A stretch of DNA of 60,780 nucleotides from Thermoplasmata archaeon (GCA_021802055.1 JAKAAY010000010.1:1-60780); one strand, 5' to 3'; shown: positions 1 through 9,370, numbered from the stretch's first letter. Notes: a model not told the origin generated them from the letters alone. Program-made: numbers and translations.

Positions 1-403
1 TTGCTACTTCGATGTCGTCTGTTCCTATCCTGGTGCTGAACAAGGTGCCAAGGGTGGGGCTGTTCGCCCATTAAAAGGAATCCTGAGATGGGTTCACTAC
101 GTCGCGAGACAGTAGGGTTGCTTCTCAGTGGGAGTGCTCGATGTCTGAAGGGAAGGAGCCTTTAGTACGAGAGGAACGGGGGTTCGTGACTTCTGGTTTA
201 CCGGTTGTCTGGCAAGGCATAGCCGGGTAGCCACGTCATACGCGGATAAAAGCTGAAAGCATCTAAGCTTGAAGCCGCCCCTGAAAATAGACATCGTTTG
301 AGGTCTCTCCTAGAAGAGGAGATTGATAGAATCGGGATGTAATTGCCAAGCTTCTGCGAGGCATTCAGTCCACGGTTACTAAACGACCGAACGCACAATC
401 CAT
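1..403 (+). rRNA. 23S ribosomal RNA, 3' end (partial)
   Basis: The window opens inside the large-subunit rRNA. The sarcin-ricin loop core AGTACGAGAGGAAC, where elongation factors bind, is at about 165-178. The sequence after it follows domain VI, including a CGGTTACTAAACGACCG helix at about 373-389 equivalent to the near-terminal helix of bacterial 23S. The 3' end at 403 is estimated by analogy with E. coli spacing and may be off by about 10 bases. No 5S rRNA follows, consistent with the unlinked rRNA genes known in Thermoplasma. The 5' part lies outside the window. Confidence 0.97.
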
Positions 404-430
404 GCTAAATTTGTATGATTGGTATAGGCC

Positions 431-475
431 CCTCTAACTAAGGAGCTATTTTTTTATTTTTTAGTTTAGAAGAGG
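431..475 (+). terminator. Probable 23S rRNA terminator / processing hairpin
   Basis: Two long T runs (about 449-455 and 457-462) lie between imperfect complementary arms: CCTCTAACTAA at 431-441 against TTAGTTTAGAAGAGG at 461-475. Archaeal RNA polymerase terminates at oligo-T tracts, and the position just after the mature rRNA end fits. It also separates the rRNA from the convergent gene that ends at 481. Confidence 0.6.
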
Positions 476-480
476 TTATG

Positions 481-1362
481 CTATGGAGTAAGAGGATTTG
501 ATTCCCTGTATACTTTCACGGTTGAGAAACCGTTGAAGATATAGTACGGAAATTCTTCACAAATAACCGCATCAGCGCCGAAGTTGAGGTAGTATGGAGC
601 AAGATTGTACCCTGTTTCGGCAAATACGATCACCGAGGTAGCGTACTTCCTTGCCATATTAAGAAGGCGTGAAAGAGTCCCTGTTGCTATGGTCATACCG
701 GTGATTATGGCAACGTCTGCTTTTCTCATGAACTCTTCATTCCTTGAGTTTCCGTCCTCGATTGTTATTCCATCTAAGGCATGGCCCACTATGCCCTCAT
801 ACAAGTCCGTCGCAAGGAAGTCGTGCGGAAACTGATCTTTCATTATATTCCGGAACTTGCTCACATAGCCTATGTTCAGTATGGCTGGCTTTTCACCTTT
901 TATCATGTTCTTTGATTTCTTGATATTGAGCAGCCTCGACGTTTCCAGATATATCATCTGAGCCCTTGAAACTGCCTTTTCGTTCGATACACCAGAGAGA
1001 TGAGCCTCATAATCTGCCTTCCTCAGGGGAAAGCTGGCATAAACTGAGTCAAGAATGGCCACCTTTAGGGGATAATCAAGCATGTCCATTGCCTGAACGG
1101 AGGCCACAGTCTTTCCAACCAGCGATGACAAATCGCCGGAAAATTTGGATGACGCATACGACGCTCCCTGCCCAAGATCTGTCTGAACAAGGAGTACCTC
1201 GTACCTGAACAGGCGCTCGCCTGGAAGCGGTTGGTATGTGAGGGAGATATTCCAGATCCCTTTCATGTAGGAGGACTCAAGCATTTTGTTACCAGAAACC
1301 CTGGCAGCCAACCATTCAAAAATAGGGTCCCCGATCTCTTGCCTGCTGGCTCTGCACTCCAT
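481..1362 (-). CDS. DUF4213/DUF364 family protein (putative heavy-metal-chelation fold)
   Basis: The 293-residue product has the DUF4213 layout at the N-terminus, where a beta-rich segment with TDLGQGASYASS is followed by SSLVGKTVAS. After it comes the Rossmann-like DUF364 domain, with ADVAIITGMTIATGTL and a closing FGADAVICEEFP segment. Pfam describes DUF364 as a putative heavy-metal chelation domain, but the biochemical role is unproven. The frame is open to an upstream Met at 1509. I choose the Met at 1362 because a TATA-like box at 1385-1391 sits 26 bases upstream and the family domain begins just after it. It is divergent from a PLP-dependent decarboxylase, so the two may act on one amino-acid-derived metal ligand; that is inference only. 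Confidence 0.72.
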   Translation of the reverse strand: MECRASRQEIGDPIFEWLAARVSGNKMLESSYMKGIWNISLTYQPLPGERLFRYEVLLVQTDLGQGASYASSKFSGDLSSLVGKTVASVQAMDMLDYPLKVAILDSVYASFPLRKADYEAHLSGVSNEKAVSRAQMIYLETSRLLNIKKSKNMIKGEKPAILNIGYVSKFRNIMKDQFPHDFLATDLYEGIVGHALDGITIEDGNSRNEEFMRKADVAIITGMTIATGTLSRLLNMARKYATSVIVFAETGYNLAPYYLNFGADAVICEEFPYYIFNGFSTVKVYRESNPLTP

Positions 1363-1384
1363 TGCCTCAATATGAAGCCCCACG

Positions 1385-1391
1385 ATATAAA
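1385..1391 (-). promoter_or_regulatory. TATA box for the DUF364 gene
   Basis: The box reads TTTATAT on the minus strand. Its centre is 26 bases from the ATG at 1362, so the mRNA would be leaderless. This decides that start over the upstream Met codons. Confidence 0.6.
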
Positions 1392-1513
1392 CGATGCTTT
1401 CCAAAAATGGCCAGATGCATAATGAACGTCCTCCCATCATGTCAGCAAAGATCATGGTACAGTTTGTTTGAGGAAAGTTACAGTCACGGGAATCTGATAG
1501 CGTGGGCAACGTC

Positions 1514-1522
1514 CATATATGG
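1514..1522 (+). promoter_or_regulatory. TATA box for the PLP-dependent decarboxylase
   Basis: CATATATGG is centred about 23 bases before the ATG at 1540, typical spacing for a leaderless archaeal mRNA. The promoter overlaps the reading frame extension of the divergent gene, which also argues against that extension. Confidence 0.6.
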
Positions 1523-1539
1523 TGCTAAATTAGGTACTC

Positions 1540-2805
1540 ATGAACATTCCATACGGTTACAGCAATGAAGACGGCTCTCTCTGCACTGAGGAAGTCAGCA
1601 TTGCAGAGGCGGCTAGAGAATATGGAACCCCGTGTTATGTGTACTCCCAGAAACCTTTTCGATCCAGAAGCAAATCTTTGATGGAGAGCCTGAAGAATAT
1701 CAGGGCTGGTGGTGTAGAGGTATTCTATTCCATGAAGGCCAACCCCAGTCCCATAATACTGCAATGGGCCAGGGAGGCAGGCCTTCATTCGGAAGTCTCC
1801 TCATTGGGTGAGCTTGAAATGGCGCTTTCGCATGGCTTCAAACCCCATGACATTATCCTGCTGGGTCCAGGAAAGAGCAGGGATCTCATAGAGGCAGCCA
1901 TGGCCCACAGAATACTGGCACTTGTTGTGGAATCCCACAGAGAAGCGAATATTGCAGCTGAACTTGACAATGGAGTGACAAGGGTACTTGTGAGAATTAA
2001 CGTTGAACAGGGAATCCCTGGACTTGACGAGAGCATGATCGGAGGGGTTGAAAAGTTCGGCATAAACGTTTCTGAACTGGGAAAGATTCTTGGTGAACTT
2101 GTGGACATGGGGAAGGAGAGGCTTGGTGTCCACTATTATTTGGGAAGCCAGATCCTAGATCATGAGACCATGCTGAAGTACCACACTGTCCTGTTGAACG
2201 CGATATCCTCCTATTCTGAAATGGTTGGTACCATAGACTGCGGCGGGGGGTTTGGAGTGCCTTACTCGGAAAATGACCCGGAACTTGACCTGCATGCTTT
2301 TGTGGATGGATTCAGCAAACTGCTGTCAATGAACGGACTCTCAGGCAAGGAGATATGGTTTGAGACAGGGAGGTACGTCGCAGCCGATTGCGGTGTTTTC
2401 GTGACAAGAGTCATGGACGTTAAGAGGGGTGCCGGTGGAAGCAGGACCATAATCACGGACGGAGGGATGAACGATTTCTTCAGGATGGCTTTCATGAAAG
2501 CCGATCACCCAATACGACTGATCAACAGGCTCAGCGATGATCCCGTGAACAAAGATGCCATCTGTGGTCCGCTATGCACGCCGCTTGACAGCTTCGGCAG
2601 GGCAGTGCGACTTCCAGCCGCAGTGAAAGAGGGAGATCTCATAGGGATCTTCAAGGCTGGGGCATATGGGCTGACAATGAGCCCAATCCTGTTCCTGCTT
2701 CATAGCATTCCGAAAGAAATAGCCATCAGGGAAGGTAGAGCTTTTCCCGTTTCAGGCAATGATCATACCCCATTTGAGATCTACAGCAGGCTGCTCTCAT
2801 CCTAA
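1540..2805 (+). CDS. PLP-dependent decarboxylase, diaminopimelate/ornithine decarboxylase family
   Basis: This 421-residue alanine-racemase-fold (fold type III) enzyme would decarboxylate an amino acid using PLP. Visible features are the PLP lysine in EVFYSMKANPSP (about residue 69), the HYYLGSQ motif, the glycine-rich phosphate loop CGGGFGVPY (about residue 232) and the CGPLCTPLDSFGRA segment, which carries the catalytic cysteine of this family. Length matches LysA-type enzymes. The substrate cannot be fixed from sequence: meso-diaminopimelate, ornithine, arginine or a biosynthetic intermediate are all possible. No lysine or polyamine genes are adjacent; the only partner is the divergent DUF364 gene. 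Confidence 0.88.
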   Translation: MNIPYGYSNEDGSLCTEEVSIAEAAREYGTPCYVYSQKPFRSRSKSLMESLKNIRAGGVEVFYSMKANPSPIILQWAREAGLHSEVSSLGELEMALSHGFKPHDIILLGPGKSRDLIEAAMAHRILALVVESHREANIAAELDNGVTRVLVRINVEQGIPGLDESMIGGVEKFGINVSELGKILGELVDMGKERLGVHYYLGSQILDHETMLKYHTVLLNAISSYSEMVGTIDCGGGFGVPYSENDPELDLHAFVDGFSKLLSMNGLSGKEIWFETGRYVAADCGVFVTRVMDVKRGAGGSRTIITDGGMNDFFRMAFMKADHPIRLINRLSDDPVNKDAICGPLCTPLDSFGRAVRLPAAVKEGDLIGIFKAGAYGLTMSPILFLLHSIPKEIAIREGRAFPVSGNDHTPFEIYSRLLSS

Positions 2806-3995
2806 CATTAATGGAAAGGCTGCACTTTTGGTCTTCCTTTCAGGTGTTTGTAGCCTGCCGATCTGCCCCAAACATTTCCCTGTCCAGGATACTGCCGGCG
2901 GTGCTGGCCGGAAGGCAATGATATAAAGGAGGCAGAATTTGAACAATCCTATTTTCAGCAAGAACTGTATGGTGCATCCTGGGTCTGTGCGTGACCGGAA
3001 CTTTGCCAAACAGCGTATCCAGCTAAAATACACGCATGTACCTGAGGTGTCATGAGCAAATAAGTCGGGGATCCTTGGGCAATGGTTCGAACTGCATTAA
3101 ATTGATGTGGCCGAAATAGCTGGCACGAACTGACTAAAGCAATCGATCCGGTACCATTATGAGGTAACCTAAAGTAAACTCAACTAACAGTAACATGGGC
3201 AAAACTTATGCTATTTTCCCGGTTGGAAGCTGCCTTGCAATTGCAGGCTTAATGCCCCCCGGGTCACGCATTTATCTTCGTATCCTTGCCAGCTTATGCT
3301 TCTCTATTTGCTTGCGTATGGGGTGCATTAGCAGGAAGATTGCCGTTAACTATAGCCTGGGTAAATGGAAATTTAGGGGAAGCCTTCTGATACTTACATA
3401 TGGTGGCCCAGCACAGTCTGTGGGCTTGAATTCGAGGTCAGAGATAGGAGAATGGGCTGATCATAATGCTCTCTGCCGGCTTATACCCGTTGATCGCAGT
3501 GAAGATCTCTGGGCCGGAGACACAAAGGGCTAGAAGATGATACCCAATGCGATGGAAAATGTGGAGTCGCGTATCAAACTCTTTTTGAATGAGCATAAGT
3601 GGTTCTGAAGCTGAAGGATAGCCAGCCGGTTCTCGCCGTAAGGCACATGCTCCAACCCGAAGTTTCTGGTATTCATCAATGACTCCTGCATCTTCTTCGG
3701 TCCGGGGTTTCCCAAAAATGAAGTCACGGTGAAAATAAGCGTCCGACGAATAATGTGCATTTTCGCCGGTTTAATTCTGATCCATTTCCTCGTTGCGGAA
3801 AGGGTCTGAACCGTGAGGTCTGAAAGGTGGATAACGATCTCTGACCTGGATGAACAGGGCTGCAGTCAACCAGCCTATTGTAGCGGGTACTACTTCGATC
3901 AGTCGACTTCCCAATTGCACGCTCCGATGCTTTGGCCCGGAGTAGTTGACAATCTCCATTTCATCCTGCCATAAGTGAATAGACTGCACAGCAGC
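2806..3995. other. 1.2-kb stretch without a supported gene
   Basis: Only short open frames occur here, and none has recognisable motifs, promoter spacing or a plausible protein composition. A short stretch on plus around 3604-3690 reads as a protein-like sequence but is closed by stops on both sides. It may be decayed coding DNA. No RNase P, SRP RNA or tRNA signature was seen. Confidence 0.5.
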
Positions 3996-5516
3996 CTAAG
4001 TAAACCTCTGTCTGAGATCGTTCTTCTGGATCTTTCCAACGGAGTTTTTGGGGAGTTCGTCCAGGAAGAATATCTCCTTGGGGCACTTATACCAGGCAAT
4101 ATTAGCCCTGCAGAATTCAATCACTTCACTACTGGTCAACTGAGGATTCTTCCTGACGACAAATGCCACCACCTCTTCACCGTATGTGTTATCGGGTTTG
4201 CCGACAACAGCCACTTCAGATACACCAGGCATGCCGCTGATAAGGTTCTCAACTTCCTTTGGATATACATTTTCCCCACCGCGTATTACCATGTCCTTTT
4301 TTCTGTCCACAATAAAGAAATAGCCGTCCCTGTCCATGTATCCAAGGTCACCGCTGTGAAGCCACCCATTCTTGAGCGTTGATTCAGTTTCCTGCTTTCT
4401 GTTGAGGTAACCTTTCATTACATTCGGTCCCCTTATAACGATCTCTCCAATTTCGCCGGGAGGCAGATCTTCGTCGTTCTCAGAAAAAATTCTGACGTCC
4501 TGCCCAGGCAGCGGGATGCCGATTGATCCTATCTTCCTCTCCCCGAACCTAGGATTTATTGTTGAAGCCACAGTGCCCTCAGTCATTCCATACCCCTCGA
4601 TAATCTTTATTCCGTAAGCTTTCTCGAAATCCTCAAACCATTTTACGGGCATCGGAGCAGCTCCGCAAATACCAAGCTTGAGGGATGACAGGCTTGTTCT
4701 GTGTTGCACGTTTGCAGCATCAGAAAGTATCTTGTATATTGTAGGGACGGCAGAAAACAGTGTGGGCTTATACTTCCTTACGGACTCAAAAAAATCCCCG
4801 GGTTCAAACTTTTTGAGAATGATAAGTGAGGCACCCTTCAGGATGGAAGCGATGCTGAACATAAGGTTGTTAACGTGAAACAAAGGCAGAATAATTATGA
4901 TCCTGTCGCTGTCCTGCAACCCCACAGCAAGCTGAAGCTGAATCGCTTCCATGTAAATGTTATACGATGTCAGGACTGCCCCCTTTGGTTTTCCAGTAGT
5001 CCCTGACGTGTAAATAAGGAAAAGATCTTCTGGATTGCCAGGCGTCATGGACAGATCAGCCTCTCCGTTGAACACTTTTCTGTAAAGGTCCCCCGAAAGC
5101 CCCCCGTGATCAAAGTCCAATATAACTTTCTCAACTGCTGTGCCACTACTTTCCACCGCCATTTCAATCTTTTCACGATAAGATAATTCGCCAAAGATTA
5201 TTTTGGCACCAGAATCTAAAATCTGGTAGGAAATTTCCTGTTCCTTGAGGTGGACATTGACAGGGGTTACGGTAGCGCCCGCCATCCACGAGCCCATGAC
5301 AATCATGAGAAGTTCCGGCCGGTTAAGAAGATCAATGGCTACAACATCCCCCTTGCCTATCCCGTTATCAGTAAGATACCTGGCAACAGACCGGTACATT
5401 GCTACAATCTGGGCAGGATCATAGGTCCTGCCATCAAAGAAGAACGTCTCTTTTCTGGTTTTGAGGAGGTTTTCCTCCATCATCCGGAGCAGCTGTATGG
5501 ACGACATCGGCCTCAC
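3996..5516 (-). CDS. Acyl-CoA synthetase (AMP-forming), last gene of the acyl-CoA operon
   Basis: The 506-residue ANL-superfamily enzyme would activate a carboxylic acid to acyl-AMP and then acyl-CoA. The P-loop-like A3 motif IYTSGTTGKPKG is near residue 168. It is followed by EGYGMTEGT, the hinge region SGDLGYMDRDGYFFIVDRKKD, IRGGENVYPKEVE, and the A10 lysine in NSVGKIQK near the C-terminus, so all catalytic motifs are intact. The GTG start overlaps the stop of the DUF35 gene by 4 bases (GTGA), implying coupled translation; an ATG three codons later is an alternative. The chain length or ring nature of the substrate is unknown. Confidence 0.92.
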   Translation of the reverse strand: MRPMSSIQLLRMMEENLLKTRKETFFFDGRTYDPAQIVAMYRSVARYLTDNGIGKGDVVAIDLLNRPELLMIVMGSWMAGATVTPVNVHLKEQEISYQILDSGAKIIFGELSYREKIEMAVESSGTAVEKVILDFDHGGLSGDLYRKVFNGEADLSMTPGNPEDLFLIYTSGTTGKPKGAVLTSYNIYMEAIQLQLAVGLQDSDRIIIILPLFHVNNLMFSIASILKGASLIILKKFEPGDFFESVRKYKPTLFSAVPTIYKILSDAANVQHRTSLSSLKLGICGAAPMPVKWFEDFEKAYGIKIIEGYGMTEGTVASTINPRFGERKIGSIGIPLPGQDVRIFSENDEDLPPGEIGEIVIRGPNVMKGYLNRKQETESTLKNGWLHSGDLGYMDRDGYFFIVDRKKDMVIRGGENVYPKEVENLISGMPGVSEVAVVGKPDNTYGEEVVAFVVRKNPQLTSSEVIEFCRANIAWYKCPKEIFFLDELPKNSVGKIQKNDLRQRFT

Positions 5517-6070
5517 TCTACTACTTCATACCAGAAATCGGAAACAACTCCTTTTCGGTCTTCCTTGAACCTTGCAATCACCTTTGCACCGGGATCGACC
5601 TTCTCCCTCCCCCTGAGATCAATCCTCTGCAGCATTCCTGTTTCAGCATCGATGGGCTTAACATATCCCACTGCGTATGGAACCTTATCAAAAAACTCAG
5701 ACGTTGCATACCATGATGTCGTGCTGGACAAAACAGTCCCCACATTGCTCACTTTTTTCCATTGGGTTTCGCCATAACATTCAGAGCATATGGCCCGGGG
5801 AGGAAAATGCACAATTCCGCACTTTTTGCATTTGGAGCCGTAGAGTTCAGCATGATTCATCAGTTCGGAGAAGAACCGCGACTGTTCTCCGTAGCTGTAC
5901 TTATAAAACATCACCATCTTATCGGGGATCTCAAAATATTTCTCATGCTCCAGAACCGATGGATCCAAATTGAGTTTTTCTGAAATGATGCCATCTATGA
6001 CGCTCTCCAACGGTGCTGATTTAAGTTCCTTCCTTGCGGTTTCCCTTGCCTTTTCGGTCGAAGTTTTCAT
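5513..6070 (-). CDS. DUF35 (Zn-ribbon + OB-fold) acyl-CoA partner protein
   Basis: In this 185-residue protein the rubredoxin-like zinc ribbon CKKCG...CSECYG is at about residues 80-100, followed by an OB-fold with GTVLSSTTSW and a C-terminal RFKED segment. Proteins of this family (ChsH2-type) form complexes with thiolase-fold enzymes and hydratases and help channel acyl-CoA substrates. It starts one base after the stop of the thiolase-like gene and overlaps the following ligase by 4 bases, so a physical complex with the thiolase-like protein is the natural prediction. The N-terminal 70 residues are helical and charged. Confidence 0.88.
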   Translation of the reverse strand: MKTSTEKARETARKELKSAPLESVIDGIISEKLNLDPSVLEHEKYFEIPDKMVMFYKYSYGEQSRFFSELMNHAELYGSKCKKCGIVHFPPRAICSECYGETQWKKVSNVGTVLSSTTSWYATSEFFDKVPYAVGYVKPIDAETGMLQRIDLRGREKVDPGAKVIARFKEDRKGVVSDFWYEVVE

Positions 6071-6071
6071 G

Positions 6072-7325
6072 CTAATCTACCCCCAGCACGGAGACCGAGC
6101 AGTATGAGGATCCCGGGCCTCCGATGGAATGTGCCAGGCCAATCCCATTCCTTATCTCCACCTGCCTCTTCCCTGCATTATTTCTCAGTTGATTGACAAC
6201 CTCGCCTATCTGCATCACTCCGGTGGCCCCCACAGCATGTCCTGCACCAAGAAGTCCACCGGACGGGGACACAGGGAGATCACCATCCATCATAGGCACT
6301 CCGTCCCGTATAAATTTGCCACCCTTGCCTCTTTCACAAAATCCCATCGCTTCGTAGGCCTGAATCTCGGTGAAACTGAACGCATCATGAAGTTCTGCGA
6401 GATCTATAACCTTCCGCGGATCCTGGATGCCTGACATTCTGTAGGCCTGTGCTGCAGACTCATAGTGGTTCCTCAGATCAGCTATGTCTCCGTACCTTCC
6501 CATCCTGTCATTCACCGTCCTCGATCCGGTGAAGGACTTGTCGTTGGAAGACCCTATCCCCATGACCCATACAGGGTTATTAACCTCCATTTCTCTGGTT
6601 TTTTCCTCGCTCATGAGAATTAGCGCATATGCCCCCTCTGTGTACAATGAGCAGTCAAGCATCTTGAATGGGTAGGAAATCATCCTGGACTGCAGCACGT
6701 CATCAACGGTGATCTTCATGGGACTCTGGGCGAAGGGGTTGTTCATGGCATTTCCGTGGTTCTTTACGCTTACCATTGCAGCCTCTTCCTCCGTGGTACC
6801 ATACTTGTCCATGTGCGCGGAAGCAAGTATGGCGTATGAGGACGCTGCGGACGTCCCGAGGGGAAACTCCCAGGTCATGTCAGCGCTGTAGGCAATGGAC
6901 TTTATCACCTCAGGTGTAGTTTTGCCCTGCGCCCAGTCATAACAGTCCTGGGCCTTCTCCACGCCAATGACCATTGTAACATCCGAGAGCCCCGAAGCGA
7001 CCTCCGAGTAACCTGACCTGAATGCATATCCCCCGGTTGCGCCACCGGTTGTGATCCTGATTCCGGCCTTCCCGTACATACCCAGATAATCGTGCACATA
7101 CGTGTCTGGCATAATCTGCCTCTCGAACAGGTCGTTGTAAATTCCGTAAACAACAGACTCTATATTTTCAGGAGTTACTCCTGCATCATTCATGGCCTTC
7201 ATGGCGGCTTCCAGAGCAAGTTCATAATAAGTTTTCTGCGGCGTCCTTGCCTCAAATTTTGTCTGTCCTGTCCCAACGACCGCAACTCTTTTCCTTTCAC
7301 TTTTCAACTGCTTGTAGGATTTCAT
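6072..7325 (-). CDS. Thiolase-fold protein of the SCP2/Ltp2 type lacking the nucleophilic cysteine
   Basis: The 417-residue protein has the thiolase layout: VAVVGTGQTKFEART at the N-terminus, GATGGYAFRSGYSEVASG near residue 95, ELHDAFSFTEIQAYEAMGFC and the C-terminal GAGHAVGATG with the conserved histidine. In thiolases of this type the nucleophile lies in a (N)CATG or (A)CASG motif. Here the aligned position is glycine (TGGATGG). Ltp2-type retro-aldolases also lack it and pair with DUF35 proteins, as here. I place the start at 7325, where ATG overlaps the preceding stop as ATGA with GGAGAG upstream; the frame runs open to 7385. A lyase or other carbon-carbon bond reaction is therefore more likely than thiolysis, but this is inference. 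Confidence 0.85.
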   Translation of the reverse strand: MKSYKQLKSERKRVAVVGTGQTKFEARTPQKTYYELALEAAMKAMNDAGVTPENIESVVYGIYNDLFERQIMPDTYVHDYLGMYGKAGIRITTGGATGGYAFRSGYSEVASGLSDVTMVIGVEKAQDCYDWAQGKTTPEVIKSIAYSADMTWEFPLGTSAASSYAILASAHMDKYGTTEEEAAMVSVKNHGNAMNNPFAQSPMKITVDDVLQSRMISYPFKMLDCSLYTEGAYALILMSEEKTREMEVNNPVWVMGIGSSNDKSFTGSRTVNDRMGRYGDIADLRNHYESAAQAYRMSGIQDPRKVIDLAELHDAFSFTEIQAYEAMGFCERGKGGKFIRDGVPMMDGDLPVSPSGGLLGAGHAVGATGVMQIGEVVNQLRNNAGKRQVEIRNGIGLAHSIGGPGSSYCSVSVLGVD

Positions 7326-7753
7326 TCTTTCTCTCCATTTTTTTTCTTTCTTTCCAGATGCAATGTGACAAACTCCATCACACATTCCTTCTTCTGGTTG
7401 AGCGTTCTCGCAGAAATTTTAACAACAACGGATCCGGATCTTGATTCTTTCCTTTCTGCCGAATATGAGACCCTCAAGGTGTCACCTATTTTGACAGGTC
7501 TGAGGAAACTGACACTTTCTATGGACTTAAGGGCCGTGAAGGTATCTGTATCGATTGCGCCAGACTGGATCACAAGGCCCAGGGAAACGGACAGGGTGAG
7601 GTAACCATGGGCTACCCGTTGACCGAAGATGCTCTTGCTCGCCATTTCGATATCCGTATGAAGGTAGGTCCAGTCGCCTGTGAAATAGGAGAACATTACA
7701 AGATCCGTTTCGGTTATTGTCCTGCCACTGGTGGTCTTCTCCTCCGTGATCAC
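7322..7753 (-). CDS. MaoC-like (R)-specific enoyl-CoA hydratase
   Basis: The 143-residue hot-dog-fold protein carries the hydratase-2 motif: FTGDWTYLHTDIEMA (Asp and His of the catalytic dyad) followed by FGQRVAHGYLTLSVSLG. It would add water across a trans-2-enoyl-CoA, or run the reverse reaction. It starts with GTG overlapping the stop of the upstream ligase by 4 bases and ends in an ATGA overlap with the thiolase-like gene, so it is the second gene of the operon. Length is normal for a single-domain MaoC protein. Confidence 0.88.
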   Translation of the reverse strand: MITEEKTTSGRTITETDLVMFSYFTGDWTYLHTDIEMASKSIFGQRVAHGYLTLSVSLGLVIQSGAIDTDTFTALKSIESVSFLRPVKIGDTLRVSYSAERKESRSGSVVVKISARTLNQKKECVMEFVTLHLERKKKNGEKE

Positions 7754-9225
7754 CCTTTCACCCTGTCGTTCAGATAAAGATCCTTGTAATGTTCTCTCAA
7801 TTCTTTCTTGAGTATCTTCCCGCTGGCATTGTGCGGAAGTGAAGGGAGGATCATAATTTTCTTGGGTACCTTGTAGTTTGCCATTCTTGGTTTCAGATAC
7901 TCCATAATTTCATCCGCGTCAACCTTCTGATCTTTTTTTGCAGTGACAAATGCGGTGACCGCTTCCATCCAGTAGGGGTGTTTTATGCCAACCACCGCGG
8001 CTTCCCCGATGGATCTGTGTGTAAGAAGTTCTCTTTCGACCTCTACTGAAGGGACATTTTCTCCCCCCGTCCGAATTATATCTTTCTTCCTGTCAACGAA
8101 GTAGAGGAATCCTTCCTTGTCCATTACCGCAAGATCACCCGATCTGACCCATCCGCCATTAAAAGCGGCCCTTGTCTTTTCTTCGTCGTTGAAATAACCC
8201 TTCGCGACTGTTGGTCCTTTCATCAATATCTCTCCTACCTCCCCCGCCTTCGCTTCAGAACCGTCTTCCTTCACAAGTTTAAGGGAAATATTGATGTGAG
8301 GCCGCCCTATCGACTCCTTTCTGGCTTCAAACTGATTGGGCAGCAGTGTTGTACCCATAGGGGTAGTCTCTGTCATCCCATAGTAATTTCGCCACTGCAC
8401 GTCCGGGAAAATTTTTGAGACCGTGTTAAACTGCGACTCACTTATAAAAGCACCGAAACTGATGCACTTTTTGACAGACATAAACGGTTCCTTGACAAAC
8501 TGAGAGAGCCCAATGAATAACGTGGGAGGAAATATCAGGTAAGTAACATGGTGACTCTTTATTAGAGAAACTATTTCAGCTGGATTTGGAGCAGCCTCGA
8601 GAACAACGGATGCCCCGACGTTCATGAAACCCAGGCATGTATATAGGCCAGCCACGTGATAGACAGGAATGCTCAGCAAAAACACATCTTCGTGACGCCA
8701 GTCAAGGTCATGTATGGAACTAATCAAAGCAGAATACCAGTTCAGGTGTGTGTTCATAACGCCCTTTGGGGCAGATTCCGTCCCTGACGTGTAGAGGAGA
8801 GTGGAAACATCATCAGGATCGGTTTGATGTATAAACTCATCCGCATCAGTAAGCTTTACCTGGTCCAGCTCCACTATTCTGGTTCCAAAATCACCGGCCA
8901 ACGGAGTATCAGTAAACAGGACAACGGGCCTGGAATCCCTTACGAGCGCCTTGATTTCTTCTGGCTTGAGGTTGAAGTTATAAGGAGAGTAGATGGCGCC
9001 TATGCGATTTGCAGCCATCCATAATTCAAGCATCTCCGGCCTATTTTTTGAAAAGACCGATACGACTTCTCCAGCTTTAATGCCGCTTTTTCTGAGATAT
9101 GAGACCCACTTAAGCACCATTTCCCTGAAGGTTTCAAATGTAAACGTTCTGTCATTGAAAAAAAGAAAATTTTTGCGGGGCCACTTCTCTGAAGAACGGT
9201 CGAGGACTTCTGAAACGTTTAACAT
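7750..9225 (-). CDS. Acyl-CoA synthetase (AMP-forming), first gene of the acyl-CoA operon
   Basis: This 491-residue ANL enzyme has an A3 motif LLYTSGTESAPKG, where SAP replaces the usual TGK residues of TSGTTGKPKG, a change common in fatty-acid/aryl ligases. Then come WRNYYGMTETTPMG, RSGDLAVMDKEGFLYFVDRKKD, IRTGGENVPSVEVE and the catalytic lysine in NASGKILKKELR. A GGAG ribosome-binding site lies about 10 bases before the ATG, so this transcript probably has a leader, unlike many genes here. It heads a five-gene operon running to 3996 with overlaps or 1-base gaps throughout. Confidence 0.92.
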   Translation of the reverse strand: MLNVSEVLDRSSEKWPRKNFLFFNDRTFTFETFREMVLKWVSYLRKSGIKAGEVVSVFSKNRPEMLELWMAANRIGAIYSPYNFNLKPEEIKALVRDSRPVVLFTDTPLAGDFGTRIVELDQVKLTDADEFIHQTDPDDVSTLLYTSGTESAPKGVMNTHLNWYSALISSIHDLDWRHEDVFLLSIPVYHVAGLYTCLGFMNVGASVVLEAAPNPAEIVSLIKSHHVTYLIFPPTLFIGLSQFVKEPFMSVKKCISFGAFISESQFNTVSKIFPDVQWRNYYGMTETTPMGTTLLPNQFEARKESIGRPHINISLKLVKEDGSEAKAGEVGEILMKGPTVAKGYFNDEEKTRAAFNGGWVRSGDLAVMDKEGFLYFVDRKKDIIRTGGENVPSVEVERELLTHRSIGEAAVVGIKHPYWMEAVTAFVTAKKDQKVDADEIMEYLKPRMANYKVPKKIMILPSLPHNASGKILKKELREHYKDLYLNDRVKG

Positions 9226-9370
9226 AAGTATATCTCCAAACCAACGACGTCACAAGTTAAAAACTTTTTTCAGGTGCTGCGCTAAGTGATATTGACTTTC
9301 AGCTTGAAATGTTTCCATTTAATGGAGATAATATTTAATATGCGCCAGTCCCATGTTAAACTGACTTACT

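Noticed and set aside
3195-3533. 112-codon plus-strand open frame
   Set aside because: No recognisable domain, no TATA box at proper distance, and unlike the other proteins in composition; surrounded by noncoding DNA.
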